The notes beneath the pieces were generated by a model. The model ran no database searches and was not told the origin of the DNA. It worked only from the letters and a program-made list of their open reading frames with translations. Shown here piece after piece: positions 23,969 through 32,807 of a DNA stretch of 64,000 nucleotides (position 1 is the stretch's first letter; every line of letters begins with the position of its first letter). The DNA comes from Thalassospira lucentensis MCCC 1A00383 = DSM 14000 (lineage in GTDB: Bacteria; Pseudomonadota; Alphaproteobacteria; Rhodospirillales; Thalassospiraceae). Where the stretch lies: assembly GCF_000421265.1 (NCBI RefSeq), contig NZ_ATWN01000010.1, positions 62,001 to 126,000 on the forward strand. Reading direction: 5' to 3'. A program made the position numbers and the translations under genes.

Positions 23969-24709
23969 TTACGCCAACCCACCATTGGCGCGCAGGGTTT
24001 GACCATCAACCCAGCCAGAGTCCGCCCCAGCAAGGAAGGACACGACGCCAGCGATATCTTCGGGCTGTCCAAGTCGTTCGAGCGGCGGCATTTTGGAAAA
24101 CTGGGCGATTTGCTCATCGGTTTTGCCATTCAGGAACAGCTCGGTTGCAACCGGACCCGGGGCCACGGCATTGACCGTGATCTGACGGCCGCGCAGTTCC
24201 TTGGCATAGACCGCTGTCATGGCCTCAACCGCCGCCTTAGTGGCGTTATAGACCGCATAGCCCGGCAATTTTAGATGAAGGGCCGTTGTCGAAAAATTGA
24301 TCACCCGGCCATGATCGCGCAGGTGTTTCGCCCCTTCGCGCAGCATGTTGAATGTGCCGCGTACATTGATGTCCATCATGGCATCAAAGGTTGCGTCACT
24401 CATCTCGGCAATCGGCTGTGTGGTCATCACACCGGCATTATTGACAATGACATCCACCCCGCCAAATTCGGCAATGGTTTTGTCAAACAGGGCGGTGACG
24501 GCGTCTGGTCGGGCGATATCGGCCTTCACCGCGAGGGCCTTGTGCCCATCAGATTTCAGGCTTTCGGCCAATTCTTCGGCGGCGGCGGCAGAATTGGCGT
24601 AATTGATCACGACAGCAAAGCCATCTGTGGCCAATCGTTTGGCAAGGGCGACACCAATGCCGCGTGATGCGCCGGTGATGATGGCGGTTCTGTTTTCCAT
24701 GGCGGACAT
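23969..24709 (-). CDS. SDR-family oxidoreductase
   Basis: About 246 aa classical SDR. ITGASRGIG cofactor loop, VNNAGV, catalytic Ser in NFSTTALH and YNATK, and the C-terminal GWVDGQTLRANGG (the FabG-like/glucose-dehydrogenase-like branch). AAGGAGAAATTTC lies just upstream of ATG 24709. Divergent from the LysR gene at 24828 with a paired palindrome between them, the usual arrangement of a LysR regulator and its target. Substrate unknown. Confidence 0.9.
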   Translation of the reverse strand: MSAMENRTAIITGASRGIGVALAKRLATDGFAVVINYANSAAAAEELAESLKSDGHKALAVKADIARPDAVTALFDKTIAEFGGVDVIVNNAGVMTTQPIAEMSDATFDAMMDINVRGTFNMLREGAKHLRDHGRVINFSTTALHLKLPGYAVYNATKAAVEAMTAVYAKELRGRQITVNAVAPGPVATELFLNGKTDEQIAQFSKMPPLERLGQPEDIAGVVSFLAGADSGWVDGQTLRANGGLA

Positions 24710-24790
24710 GAAATTTCTCCTTGGTGGATGTGCATGTAAGCGCGATGGGCTCACTATGACCGAGATGACATTTGGGATAATTGCGCTATA

Positions 24791-24809
24791 TTCGAATTGA
24801 CTGTTCGAA
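24791..24809. promoter_or_regulatory. paired TTCGAA palindromes, likely LysR operator
   Basis: Two TTCGAA palindromes (24791-24796 and 24804-24809) are spaced 13 bp start to start in the divergent SDR-lysR region, 19 bp ahead of the lysR start. Together they form a larger inverted repeat with a TTCGAAT-type arm, consistent with a LysR T-N11-A site. Binding is inferred. Confidence 0.5.
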
Positions 24810-24827
24810 TTTTGATAACAATGAGAC

Positions 24828-25733
24828 ATGGCGATGGACCGGTTTGAGGAAATGCGCAATTTCGTCCGGGTGGTGGAGCGCAAAAGCTTTACCAAGGCGG
24901 CCGGGGACCTTTTGATCCCGCGTGCGACCATGACCAATTCTATCCAGCGCCTTGAAGCGCGTCTGCGGACCCGGTTGCTTGATCGTACGACGCGCACCGT
25001 GGTGCCGACACTCGATGGCGAGGCCTATTACCGGCGGTGTGTCGATATTCTGGCCGAGCTTGAAGAAGCCGATGGTATCTTTCGCCGGACGGATCCGCGC
25101 GGGCTTTTGCGGGTCAATTTACAAGGCACGCTGGCGCGCAAATTTATCATTCCACGTCTGCCGGAGTTTCTGGAACGCTATCCCTGTATCGATCTGATGA
25201 TTAGTGACGGTGACCGGTTTGTCGATCTGGTGCATGAGGGATTTGATTGCGTGGTGCGCAGTGGCGGATTGTCAGATTCGTCAATGATTGCGCGACGGCT
25301 CGCCATTTTGCGTGAGGCAACCATTGCCAGCCCGGACTATATCGCCCGCACAGGCATGCCCGAAACGCTTGAAGACTTGAAAACCCAAGGCCATACGATG
25401 GTGAGCTTCCTGTCGGGGGCGGATGACAAGCCGATCCCGCTTGATTTCACGGTCAATGGCACGGTGCGCCAGATCATGCTTCCGGCCAGCATTTCGGTGA
25501 CCGGCGCGGATAGCTATGCGGCGTGCGCCTATGCCGGGCTTGGTTTGGTTCAGGTGCCGCGCTATCGGGTTGCTGAAGATCTTAAAGCCGGGCGGTTGGT
25601 GGATATCCTGCCCGAATTTCCGCCCGATCCGATGCCGGTCAGCATCCTGTATCCGCAAAACCGTCAGCTTTCAGTCAGGGTGCGGGTGTTCGTCGATTGG
25701 GTGGCCAATATTCTGGCCGAGGCGGATATCTAA
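24828..25733 (+). CDS. LysR-family regulator (AaeR/DmlR-like group)
   Basis: 301 aa. The helix-turn-helix domain reads MRNFVRVVERKSFTKAAGDLLIPRATMTNSIQRLEARL, which is the group with the FxRVVExxSFTxAA opening; the effector domain follows from RGLLRVNLQGTLARKFI. It is divergent from the SDR gene and probably controls it. ATG 24828 and ATG 24834 are both plausible starts. Confidence 0.9.
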   Translation: MAMDRFEEMRNFVRVVERKSFTKAAGDLLIPRATMTNSIQRLEARLRTRLLDRTTRTVVPTLDGEAYYRRCVDILAELEEADGIFRRTDPRGLLRVNLQGTLARKFIIPRLPEFLERYPCIDLMISDGDRFVDLVHEGFDCVVRSGGLSDSSMIARRLAILREATIASPDYIARTGMPETLEDLKTQGHTMVSFLSGADDKPIPLDFTVNGTVRQIMLPASISVTGADSYAACAYAGLGLVQVPRYRVAEDLKAGRLVDILPEFPPDPMPVSILYPQNRQLSVRVRVFVDWVANILAEADI

Positions 25734-25743
25734 CCCACAAAGA

Positions 25744-26253
25744 TTACGCGGGGCCTTCATGGGCGGAAAGCTGTTTGATTCGGTTTCGCAATGAAACCAG
25801 ATGGGCTTGCCAGTAATGGGTCATCATTGGCTTGAATCGGTTGTCATTCAGGCCATTGCGCGCCGGATGGGCCGCGGATAATGCCTCAAGCCCGCTATGG
25901 GTCAGGGTCAGGCGCGTGGCGTCACCAGATTGCGCAAAGCGGATATCAACATGGGTGACGGGTTCTTTGCGGTCTGCTGTTGGCCAGCGCCATTCAAATG
26001 CCAGCCGTTTGGCCGGGTCCCAATGGATCACTTTGCCCGCCTCGACCACGAAATCGGGACGACGTTTATCGACTTCCTGTAAAAACCGCGTGCCATTATC
26101 GCGTTCGCCAAATTGCATGACGCCGGGACGGTTGCCGATTAGCCGGTTGCGCGGGCCTTGCTTCCACCAAAGATCAATCTCGTTGGTAAACACGTCAAAA
26201 GCCGTCTGGGCATCGCAGTCAACACGAAGGGCGACAAAGGTTTTGGCCGACAT
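25744..26253 (-). CDS. SRPBCC (AHSA1-like) domain protein
   Basis: 169 aa. START/Bet-v1-like fold as in activators of Hsp90 ATPase homologues: DAQTAFDVFTNEIDLWWK at the N-terminus, IHWDPAKRLAFEWRWP and THVDIRFAQSGDATRLTLTHSGLE. Cytosolic and likely ligand-binding; no reaction is known for this group. It is convergent with the LysR gene (10 bp between stops). The downstream dehydrogenase gene on the same strand could be co-regulated, but the intervening order gives no clear operon. Confidence 0.8.
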   Translation of the reverse strand: MSAKTFVALRVDCDAQTAFDVFTNEIDLWWKQGPRNRLIGNRPGVMQFGERDNGTRFLQEVDKRRPDFVVEAGKVIHWDPAKRLAFEWRWPTADRKEPVTHVDIRFAQSGDATRLTLTHSGLEALSAAHPARNGLNDNRFKPMMTHYWQAHLVSLRNRIKQLSAHEGPA

Positions 26254-26340
26254 GGGGTGTCCTATGAGGTAAAACGGGCGGAGTGCTGTTTCTTCCCAGA
26301 AAGCACCCCGCCCGGCAAGTCAATTCATCTATCCGCGCGT

Positions 26341-27288
26341 TTAGTAGCCGCTTTGACGATCGACAAGGCCGGTTGGCGTTTCACCACGTGCCATGCGATC
26401 AATGTTTTGCGCAATCTGATCGGCCGATTCCTCAACCCGGGTGGCCGCGGCAATATGCGGGGTGATGCGGATTTTCGGATGATCCCAGAACGGGTGACTT
26501 TCGGGCAGCGGTTCGGTAACGGCAACATCCAAAAACGCACCGCGCAGATGCCCGGTATCAATGGCACGCAGCAAGTCGGCCTCATTGATCATCGCACCGC
26601 GTGCGGCATTAATGATCGCAGCCCCCTTTGGCAGATGCGACAGGGTTTCGCTGTTAAGCAATCCTTCTGTTTCCGGCGTGCGCGGCAGAAGGCAGATCAG
26701 AATATCGGCCTCGCCCAGAAATTCGTCAAAGGCCTCCTCACCGGCAAAGGTGGTGATGCCCTCAATCGCCTTCATCGAGCGGCTCCAACCTGAAACGGTA
26801 AAGCCAAGGTTCGAAAGCGCGGTTGCAACGGCCGAGCCCAGTGCGCCCAGCCCCATGACACCAACCCGGCATTTTGAAATGCGTGCGACGTCATGCTGTT
26901 TCCAGATGGCTGTGGCCTGCTGGGCGCTATAAACATCAAAATCACGCATGAAATGAAGGGCCGCATACAGATGATATTGCACCATCTGATCGGCCATCCC
27001 CGCATCTTCCAGTCGGATGACGGGGATGTTTTCCGGCAGACTTGGCGATGAGACAACATGATCGACCCCGGCCCCAAGCGAAAAGATCGCTTTAAGGTTG
27101 GTCAGGTTTTTGATCAGTCCCTGTGGCTGCTTCCAGAACAGGGCAAAGTCAATCGTTGCGGGATCGTAATTGTCGTCGCCGGTGACGATATTGGCATCAG
27201 GCAGCCGTTCAACCAGCGCCTTTTTCCAATCGGCGTCTTCGCCCGCGGCGGAAATAAGGATATTGGGCGCGGCAGTATTGGTTGGCAT
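26341..27288 (-). CDS. D-2-hydroxyacid dehydrogenase, glyoxylate/hydroxypyruvate reductase A type
   Basis: About 315 aa. GhrA-like member: NAD(P)-binding GLGALGSAVATAL, the catalytic Arg in NAARGAMINEADLL, Glu in DVAVTEPLPESHPFWDHP and the His in TPHIAA. Enzymes of this type reduce glyoxylate and hydroxypyruvate in the cytosol. Start at ATG 27288 (MPTNTAAP), preceded by AGGAGAAAG; the open frame extends 26 codons upstream without a site. Confidence 0.9.
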   Translation of the reverse strand: MPTNTAAPNILISAAGEDADWKKALVERLPDANIVTGDDNYDPATIDFALFWKQPQGLIKNLTNLKAIFSLGAGVDHVVSSPSLPENIPVIRLEDAGMADQMVQYHLYAALHFMRDFDVYSAQQATAIWKQHDVARISKCRVGVMGLGALGSAVATALSNLGFTVSGWSRSMKAIEGITTFAGEEAFDEFLGEADILICLLPRTPETEGLLNSETLSHLPKGAAIINAARGAMINEADLLRAIDTGHLRGAFLDVAVTEPLPESHPFWDHPKIRITPHIAAATRVEESADQIAQNIDRMARGETPTGLVDRQSGY

Positions 27289-27471
27289 GGGGCTTTCTCC
27301 TGATGCGGTGACAAATGAGGGTGCCGGTTTTTGGGGATCCATCAATATAAACGCGCCAGATCGCAAAGCGTTCCGGTGTGTTTTCTAGCACGTCTATTGA
27401 TGACAGCAGTTAAGGACGTTGGTCAATCGTTCGGCGTGGGGATGCCTCGATGATTGTACCTTCACCCTAGA

Positions 27472-27891
27472 TCAATGGGCAAAGATCATCGCCGGGTCGC
27501 GGAATGTCTTGAATTCCACGCCATTTCCCGCCGGGTCCTCAACAAAAAACGTCCCCTGCTCGCCCGGTTCACCGGCGAAGCGGATTTTCGGTTCCAGCAG
27601 GAATGTTACCCCGGCGTTTTTCAGGCGCTCGGCCAGACCATGCCAGACGTCCCATTCCAGAACCGCGCCAAAATGCGGAATTGGCACCGCATCGCCATCG
27701 ACAGTGCCCGACCCGGCATTTTGACCGGCCTCAGACCGGACATGGGCGGACAGCTGATGACCAAAGAAATCAAAATCAATCCACGCCTCGGTCGAGCGAC
27801 CTTCGTCACAGCCCAGAATATCAATGTAAAATGCGCGGGTGTCGGCGATGGATTTGATCGGAAAGGCCAGATGGAACGGGGGTAAGGACAT
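27472..27891 (-). CDS. VOC/glyoxalase-family protein
   Basis: 139 aa. FHLAFPIKSIADTRAFYIDILGCDEGR is the typical first VOC strand-helix unit (metal-ligand His), and FVEDPAGNGVEFKTF the last (Glu ligand). Close to the group annotated as glyoxalase/dioxygenase-like proteins of about 140 aa. Divergent from a LysR gene with a 110-bp region, so regulation by that protein is possible. GGAGAACCCC precedes the ATG. Confidence 0.85.
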   Translation of the reverse strand: MSLPPFHLAFPIKSIADTRAFYIDILGCDEGRSTEAWIDFDFFGHQLSAHVRSEAGQNAGSGTVDGDAVPIPHFGAVLEWDVWHGLAERLKNAGVTFLLEPKIRFAGEPGEQGTFFVEDPAGNGVEFKTFRDPAMIFAH

Positions 27892-28001
27892 GGGGTTCTC
27901 CTAAGATTATCTAATGCTGTGTTGTTTGAACCAGTCTAAACCAGCATAATACTGCCGGTAAAATCAGAAGTTCTGCATTTAGCATCAGGAAATCTATTGC
28001 T

Positions 28002-28940
28002 ATGGCGCTACGCCCGACCACCCCGCCGCTTAATGCGCTGCGCGCGTTTGAGGCTGCCGCCCGATTGGGCAGTTTTGCCCGGGCCGCCGATGAGCTTTCG
28101 GTGACAGCCGGAGCTGTCAGTCAGCAGGTCGCCAACCTTGAAGCCAGCCTTGGCATGGCGCTGTTTGATCGCAATGGACCAAAGCTTACTTTGCGGGACG
28201 CCGGACGGGCCTATTTACCGACATTGCGCCGCGCGCTCGATGAGATTGAAGCCGCAACCCTTGATCTGGTCACCCATGGGACGGGGGAACGTAAACTGGT
28301 GATCGGGGCATTGCATACCATCGCCAGTGCGTGGCTGATCCCGCGATTAAACCGCTTTCAAAACGAATACCCGGGTATCCGTCCGGTGATCGAAACCCTG
28401 GCGCTTAATTTCGCCACCCCGGACCGCAGCCCCGAGCTTGGCAGTCGGCTTTTGGATGTTGGGCTGTATTTTGGCAATGGGACGTGGCCGGGGCTGAAAT
28501 CTGATAAGATTCTTGATGAAATTCAGGTGGTTGTCGCCAAACCGGGATATGTCGCGTCGGATCGGAAAGACGACCTTACAGCCCTGATTGCCGATCATCC
28601 ACGGTTGGTCCATACCACCCGGCCCAAGGCGTGGCACGATTGGGGATTGGCGCATGGGGTTGCCATCACCGGGACGCCCGGAGCGGGGTTTGAGCATTTC
28701 TTTATGCTGATTGAGGCCGCCAAGGCAGGCATGGGATTGGCCCTTTTGCCGCGTGTCCTGATCGAAGGGCCGCTTGCCGAGGGTGGGCTTGAAATCGTCT
28801 GTGACGCGAGCTTGCAAAGCGATGGTGCCTACTACCTGATCACGCCGGAAAACCGGCTGGACCGGCCAGAAGCCCGCGCCTTTCGCGATTGGGTCTTGCG
28901 CGAAGCTGCGATGGGGTCCGGTACCCTCGGATCGCCCTAA
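28002..28940 (+). CDS. LysR-family regulator, GcvA-like
   Basis: 312 aa. The opening PPLNALRAFEAAARLGSFARAADELSVTAGAVSQQVANLEASLGMALFDR is characteristic of the GcvA/AmpR-like branch of LysR regulators. Effector domain from residue ~90. It faces the VOC gene. Not linked to glycine-cleavage genes here, so GcvA function should not be assumed. Confidence 0.9.
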   Translation: MALRPTTPPLNALRAFEAAARLGSFARAADELSVTAGAVSQQVANLEASLGMALFDRNGPKLTLRDAGRAYLPTLRRALDEIEAATLDLVTHGTGERKLVIGALHTIASAWLIPRLNRFQNEYPGIRPVIETLALNFATPDRSPELGSRLLDVGLYFGNGTWPGLKSDKILDEIQVVVAKPGYVASDRKDDLTALIADHPRLVHTTRPKAWHDWGLAHGVAITGTPGAGFEHFFMLIEAAKAGMGLALLPRVLIEGPLAEGGLEIVCDASLQSDGAYYLITPENRLDRPEARAFRDWVLREAAMGSGTLGSP

Positions 28941-28971
28941 CCAATTGAGAATAGGTGCATTTATTGCGGGA

Positions 28972-29442
28972 TCAGGTGCCAGATTTACGGCGATAGATGC
29001 TGTGCAGAAAATGGTCTTTCTTCGGGCCTGTGATTTTTATTTTTGTTTCGAAATGATTGGCATCACGCCAGATCATGCAGTGATGGTAAAAATCATCCCC
29101 GCACGGATGAATGTCGCGTGCGCAAAGTCCTTCGTCGGCATCTTCGCCAAAGTGCAGCATCACATAGCGATTGCCAAATCCAATCGGGTCGCGAAACAGA
29201 AGCTCGATTGAGGCCGGGCTTTCATGCAGCACAAAATCATATTCGCGGTAGCCATCAAACCGTTGACCATCGGTGCGGGTCAGAAACCCTTCCTCGCGAT
29301 AGCGCAGGACATTGGGTTTACCCGGCTCGGCCATATGGAAGGTCACATCCCCGATAAACCGGCCGACATCCCCCAGATCGCGTTCAAGCGTCCAACTGCC
29401 GGTCAGGGCGGCAAAGATTTCGGTTGTTGATGGCGCTTTCAT
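28972..29442 (-). CDS. DUF6314 family protein
   Basis: 156 aa. Matches the DUF6314 pattern: LTGSWTLERDL at the N-terminus, then FHMAEPGKPNVLRYREEG, YREYDFVLHESPASIELLF and the His-rich DDFYHHCMIWRDANHFET. The fold is probably a lipocalin-like or START-like barrel. Function unknown. Convergent with the LysR gene (31 bp). It sits at the left edge of the AT-rich orphan gene. Confidence 0.75.
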   Translation of the reverse strand: MKAPSTTEIFAALTGSWTLERDLGDVGRFIGDVTFHMAEPGKPNVLRYREEGFLTRTDGQRFDGYREYDFVLHESPASIELLFRDPIGFGNRYVMLHFGEDADEGLCARDIHPCGDDFYHHCMIWRDANHFETKIKITGPKKDHFLHSIYRRKSGT

Positions 29443-29481
29443 CCAATTGATTTTCCGTAGTACGAATCTAATAGTGGAGCG

Positions 29482-31017
29482 TTAATCTTCGGGCCACCAA
29501 GGGAGCAGCTTAGTGATTTTCCCATCGAATGGATAAGGGTTAGCCATTTTTATGTCGGGGCAAACATCTTGATGAACACTCGACAGCGCCCATCCTTGGT
29601 ACTTTTCTATCGATGCTTCCTTTATCGCATGTCGAAAGGACTCTTCGGTAGCGTCTTGCACCGTGAATTCAAGTTCTTCGATGGGGCAGAAGACCACAGG
29701 AATCTGATCTTGTTCTTCTATCTCAGGGTTTTTTGCTGCGGCCATTGTTTTAGCGTAATCAATTACTTTAGCTTGCAGTTCAAAAGATGCAGTTAACCAA
29801 GTATCTAGAGTGAGCACAACTCCACAAACTTCATCACTCAGTTTGCAATCTGGGACCGAACCAGACCTACAGTGGGCTATAAAGCGCCAGATCTGAAAAA
29901 CACCTTTGGCAATTTCTTGGTAACCACGTGCAGCTTGGTTTAATGGATTCTCAGCAAACCGGGCTTCATAGCTCATTCGCGTAGCTTTGCACTCGAAAAT
30001 GATGTCTACAACATTGCTATTCACGCTGATTATATCAGGGCTGTGAATTTGGTTTTTCTCATGCTTGTAGATGAATTCTTTTCGAATGGCCCCTTTAACA
30101 GAAATGCTTCCTACTAGAGTTCTACAATAGCTCTCGAAATTGGCAGAAGTTTCGTTCTTTACAGAACTATTTGCATCAACAACATCATAGAAAATTCCAG
30201 ATGTACATCTCTGTGCAACTAGATCTGGTAGTGGGCACATTAAGCGATCAATACTTTGGTCAAATGAAATGCATGGGTGCTCCCGCAACACGCTCTTTTT
30301 GTAAGATATGTGCGTAGGGTTTCTTCTCATTTTTTTGCTTGCAGCGACAGCATTATTTGAGCTTGATGTTATAGCTAGTAGAATTAAATTTGTCTTCTCT
30401 TCATCTAACCCGATAGGTGATGCATTAATATTTCTCTCAATATAAGGCTTCTTTGAGAAAAGTGCCCTAAGCGCGAAGCAACCCAGAACAAAATCATCGA
30501 GCGAAACGCCAATTCTCTTTTTGAAGTGCTTTTTTGTAAGCGGTCCGCTGTATATTAGGGCTGAACGGTAGTAGCTTGCGTAATTATGGAAGCCCCTTTG
30601 CCATTCGAACTGACGTTGTGCAATCCGATGCATTTCTTGGCGTACATTCACGCGTTCCAGAGTTAGCCTATCAGAAATGTTTTCTAGATCTAGCAACGCT
30701 GCCTTAAGTATTTGAATAGACTTAAACTGTTTGCAGTCTAGTAGTCGGTTGGGGCCTGATTTGTTGATCTTGGCTTTTGGGATACTTAAGCACTCATTCA
30801 GCATAGTTTCAATGAGCCAAGGGCTTATGGCATACGGTGATGTCAGGTCATCGGTCGCTGCTTCTTCCGGGAACTGTAGGATACCTCTAGCATGCTCTGT
30901 ATTTCCAGACTGAATAGCGTGAGTTACCCAAGCGAGAACAAAGAACTGCTCGGTAGGTGTTCGAGAGAGTATCTTCTCAAACTTCCGTTTGCAGATGTTC
31001 AGCCGAACTTTGCTCAC
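29482..31017 (-). CDS. orphan protein with a PD-(D/E)XK nuclease signature
   Basis: 511 aa, no recognised name. The C-terminal half carries E295 (NFESYCRTL), P327-D328 (HSPDIIS) and E342-C-K344 (IIFECKATR), spaced as in PD-(D/E)XK nucleases, followed by the helix NPLNQAARGYQEIAKGVFQIWRF. The N-terminal ~280 residues are helical and Lys/Arg-rich, without a known domain. There is no signal peptide or membrane segment. Codon use is clearly AT-richer than the flanking genes and no partner gene is adjacent, which points to horizontal transfer between the DUF6314 and HIT genes. A solitary defence or restriction-type nuclease is the best guess; nuclease activity is inference. Confidence 0.65.
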   Translation of the reverse strand: MSKVRLNICKRKFEKILSRTPTEQFFVLAWVTHAIQSGNTEHARGILQFPEEAATDDLTSPYAISPWLIETMLNECLSIPKAKINKSGPNRLLDCKQFKSIQILKAALLDLENISDRLTLERVNVRQEMHRIAQRQFEWQRGFHNYASYYRSALIYSGPLTKKHFKKRIGVSLDDFVLGCFALRALFSKKPYIERNINASPIGLDEEKTNLILLAITSSSNNAVAASKKMRRNPTHISYKKSVLREHPCISFDQSIDRLMCPLPDLVAQRCTSGIFYDVVDANSSVKNETSANFESYCRTLVGSISVKGAIRKEFIYKHEKNQIHSPDIISVNSNVVDIIFECKATRMSYEARFAENPLNQAARGYQEIAKGVFQIWRFIAHCRSGSVPDCKLSDEVCGVVLTLDTWLTASFELQAKVIDYAKTMAAAKNPEIEEQDQIPVVFCPIEELEFTVQDATEESFRHAIKEASIEKYQGWALSSVHQDVCPDIKMANPYPFDGKITKLLPWWPED

Positions 31018-31082
31018 AAACGTTCTCCCAGCATCTGTCCTTTTTCATTGGATAGGTCAGGTTATCACATAGAGCCATTTGG

Positions 31083-31454
31083 TCAGTCTTTAGGTAGCAT
31101 CAGCGGCAGTTTTTCCCCGCCAAGGATATGGACATGCAGGTGCGGGACGTCCTGACGGCCGTGTTCGCGGGTGTTGGCGATCAGGCGGTAGCCGTCCTCA
31201 ACCACACCGGCAGCAGCAGAAATTTTGCCAATCGCGCGGGTATAGGCGATGATTTCGGCATCCGACGCATTGGCGGCGAAATCGTCATAGGACGTGTATG
31301 CGCCTTTGGGGATTACCAGAACATGGGTCGGGGCCTGTGGCGCGATGTCGTTGAAGGCCAGCACATGGTCGTCTTCAAAGACCTTGCTGCACGGGATGTC
31401 GCCGCGCAGGATTTTGGCAAAGATGTTTTCCGGGTCATAGGGTTTGACGGCCAT
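31083..31454 (-). CDS. HIT-family protein (HinT-like)
   Basis: 123 aa. Histidine-triad nucleotide-binding protein with YDPENIFAKILRGDIPCSKVFEDDHVLAFNDIAPQAPTHVLVIPK and the active-site motif HLHVHIL near the C-terminus. HinT-like enzymes hydrolyse purine nucleoside phosphoramidates. In many alphaproteobacteria it follows hisE, as here (separated by a REP-like element). Confidence 0.94.
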   Translation of the reverse strand: MAVKPYDPENIFAKILRGDIPCSKVFEDDHVLAFNDIAPQAPTHVLVIPKGAYTSYDDFAANASDAEIIAYTRAIGKISAAAGVVEDGYRLIANTREHGRQDVPHLHVHILGGEKLPLMLPKD

Positions 31455-31557
31455 TGGGGGCTCCTGATCGCTAGATTTGGTTTATGGCTGCCATATTGGA
31501 CAGGCTTGGCGTGCGGTGCAATTTCGATTTTAGAATAACAGTCGGATTTACACTTTT

Positions 31558-31638
31558 CGTCATTCCGGGCGGAGCAAAGCGGAGACCCGGAATCCATGGG
31601 GCGTGCCGAGCTGGATGCCCGCCTGCGCGGGCATGACG
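31558..31638. repeat. REP/palindromic intergenic repeat
   Basis: The 81-bp element is bounded by CGTCAT and ATGACG and contains ATTCCGGGC...GACCCGGAAT and GCCCGCCTGCGCGGGC inverted units. It resembles the dispersed cgtcattcc/gggcatgacg repeats found between alphaproteobacterial genes. It may also act as a transcription terminator or mRNA stabiliser between hisE and the HIT gene. Confidence 0.65.
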
Positions 31639-31684
31639 GTATGATGGAGCTGCGATTGCACAGATGATGGGGCCGTAAACTGGA

Positions 31685-32020
31685 CTAGTCGTCGGCGCGT
31701 GCGGCTTTCTCGGCAATGCCTGAAATGCCCTGACGTTCGGCCAGCGTGTTCCAGACATCTTGTGGTTTCACACCCTGATCGGCCCAGAGCACTATCAGGT
31801 GATAGAGAAGATCGGCACTTTCGGATGCGACCTTATCGGGCGTTTCGGCGAGTGCTGCGATAACGGTTTCAACACCTTCTTCACCGACTTTCTGCGCAAT
31901 TTTGGCCGTGCCCCTGGCAAACAACTTGGCGGTGTAGCTGGTGTCGGGATCGGCACCCTTGCGCGCGGCCACGGTGGCATAAAGCGCATCAAGGATGTGT
32001 TGATCTTGCGGGTTTGGCAT
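31685..32020 (-). CDS. hisE: phosphoribosyl-ATP diphosphatase
   Basis: 111 aa. Second step of histidine biosynthesis, releasing pyrophosphate from PR-ATP. All-alpha MazG-like fold: SYTAKLFARGTAKIAQKVGEEGVETVIAAL with the metal-binding Glu residues, then SESADLLYHLIVLW. HisE is separate from HisI here, as usual in alphaproteobacteria; hisI is not in this window. It follows hisF by 3 bp and is the last his gene of the operon. Confidence 0.94.
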   Translation of the reverse strand: MPNPQDQHILDALYATVAARKGADPDTSYTAKLFARGTAKIAQKVGEEGVETVIAALAETPDKVASESADLLYHLIVLWADQGVKPQDVWNTLAERQGISGIAEKAARADD

Positions 32021-32023
32021 TTT

Positions 32024-32785
32024 CTACTCCTCGCGCACGGGGATCCCCGCCGCCTTCATGTGGTCTTTGACCTCGCGGATGCGATAGGTGCCAAAATGGA
32101 AGATCGAGGCGGCCAAAACTGCTGATGCGTGGGCATCACGCACCCCTTCGACCATATGATCAAGGGTCCCGACCCCGCCCGAGGCAATGACGGGCACATG
32201 CACACTGTCTGCAATGGTTTTGGTCAGCGGGATGTTAAAGCCCGACTGAGTGCCATCGCGGTCCATCGAGGTGACCAGAAGTTCGCCCGCGCCATATTCG
32301 GTCATTTGTTTTGCAAACGAAACGGCGTCAATTCCGGTGGCTTCGCGCCCGCCATGGGTAAAGATTTCAAATTTATCCGGCCCGGTTGATTTGGCATCAA
32401 TCGAAACGACAATGCATTGCGATCCGAACTTGCGCGCCGCTTCGCGCACGAAATCGGGGTTCTTGACCGCAGCCGTATTGATCGAGACTTTATCCGCCCC
32501 GGCCAGAAGCAATTTGCGAATATCGTCAAGCGACCTTACCCCGCCGCCGACGGTGACGGGCATAAAGCAGGCTTCTGCGGTGCGCGCGACCACGTCAAAG
32601 ATGGTGTCGCGGTTGTCACTGGATGCGGTGATATCAAGAAAGCACAGCTCGTCGGCACCCTCGGCATCGTAAATACGCGCCTGTTCGACCGGATCGCCGG
32701 CATCAATCAGATCAACGAAATTGACACCTTTGACAACGCGGCCGTCCTTAACATCAAGACAGGGAATGACACGGGTTTTCAGCAT
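32024..32785 (-). CDS. hisF: imidazole glycerol phosphate synthase, cyclase subunit
   Basis: About 253 aa (beta/alpha)8 barrel. [23 protein letters not shown] at the N-terminus with the catalytic Asp, [30 protein letters not shown] (second catalytic Asp) and [13 protein letters not shown] phosphate loops. Uses ammonia from HisH to form IGP and AICAR. The start is ATG 32785 (MLKTRV); the longer frame lacks family support. Within the hisB-hisE operon. Confidence 0.96.
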   Translation of the reverse strand: MLKTRVIPCLDVKDGRVVKGVNFVDLIDAGDPVEQARIYDAEGADELCFLDITASSDNRDTIFDVVARTAEACFMPVTVGGGVRSLDDIRKLLLAGADKVSINTAAVKNPDFVREAARKFGSQCIVVSIDAKSTGPDKFEIFTHGGREATGIDAVSFAKQMTEYGAGELLVTSMDRDGTQSGFNIPLTKTIADSVHVPVIASGGVGTLDHMVEGVRDAHASAVLAASIFHFGTYRIREVKDHMKAAGIPVREE

Positions 32786-32807
32786 GGTCGGTTTCCTGTG
32801 TGTATCG

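Noticed and set aside
26158..26793. 211-codon plus-strand frame over the SRPBCC and GhrA-like genes
   Set aside because: Antisense to two convincing genes; the long frame results from codon bias of the real strand.
31471..31758. 95-codon minus-strand frame between HIT and hisE
   Set aside because: Runs through the palindromic repeat and overlaps hisE in another frame.
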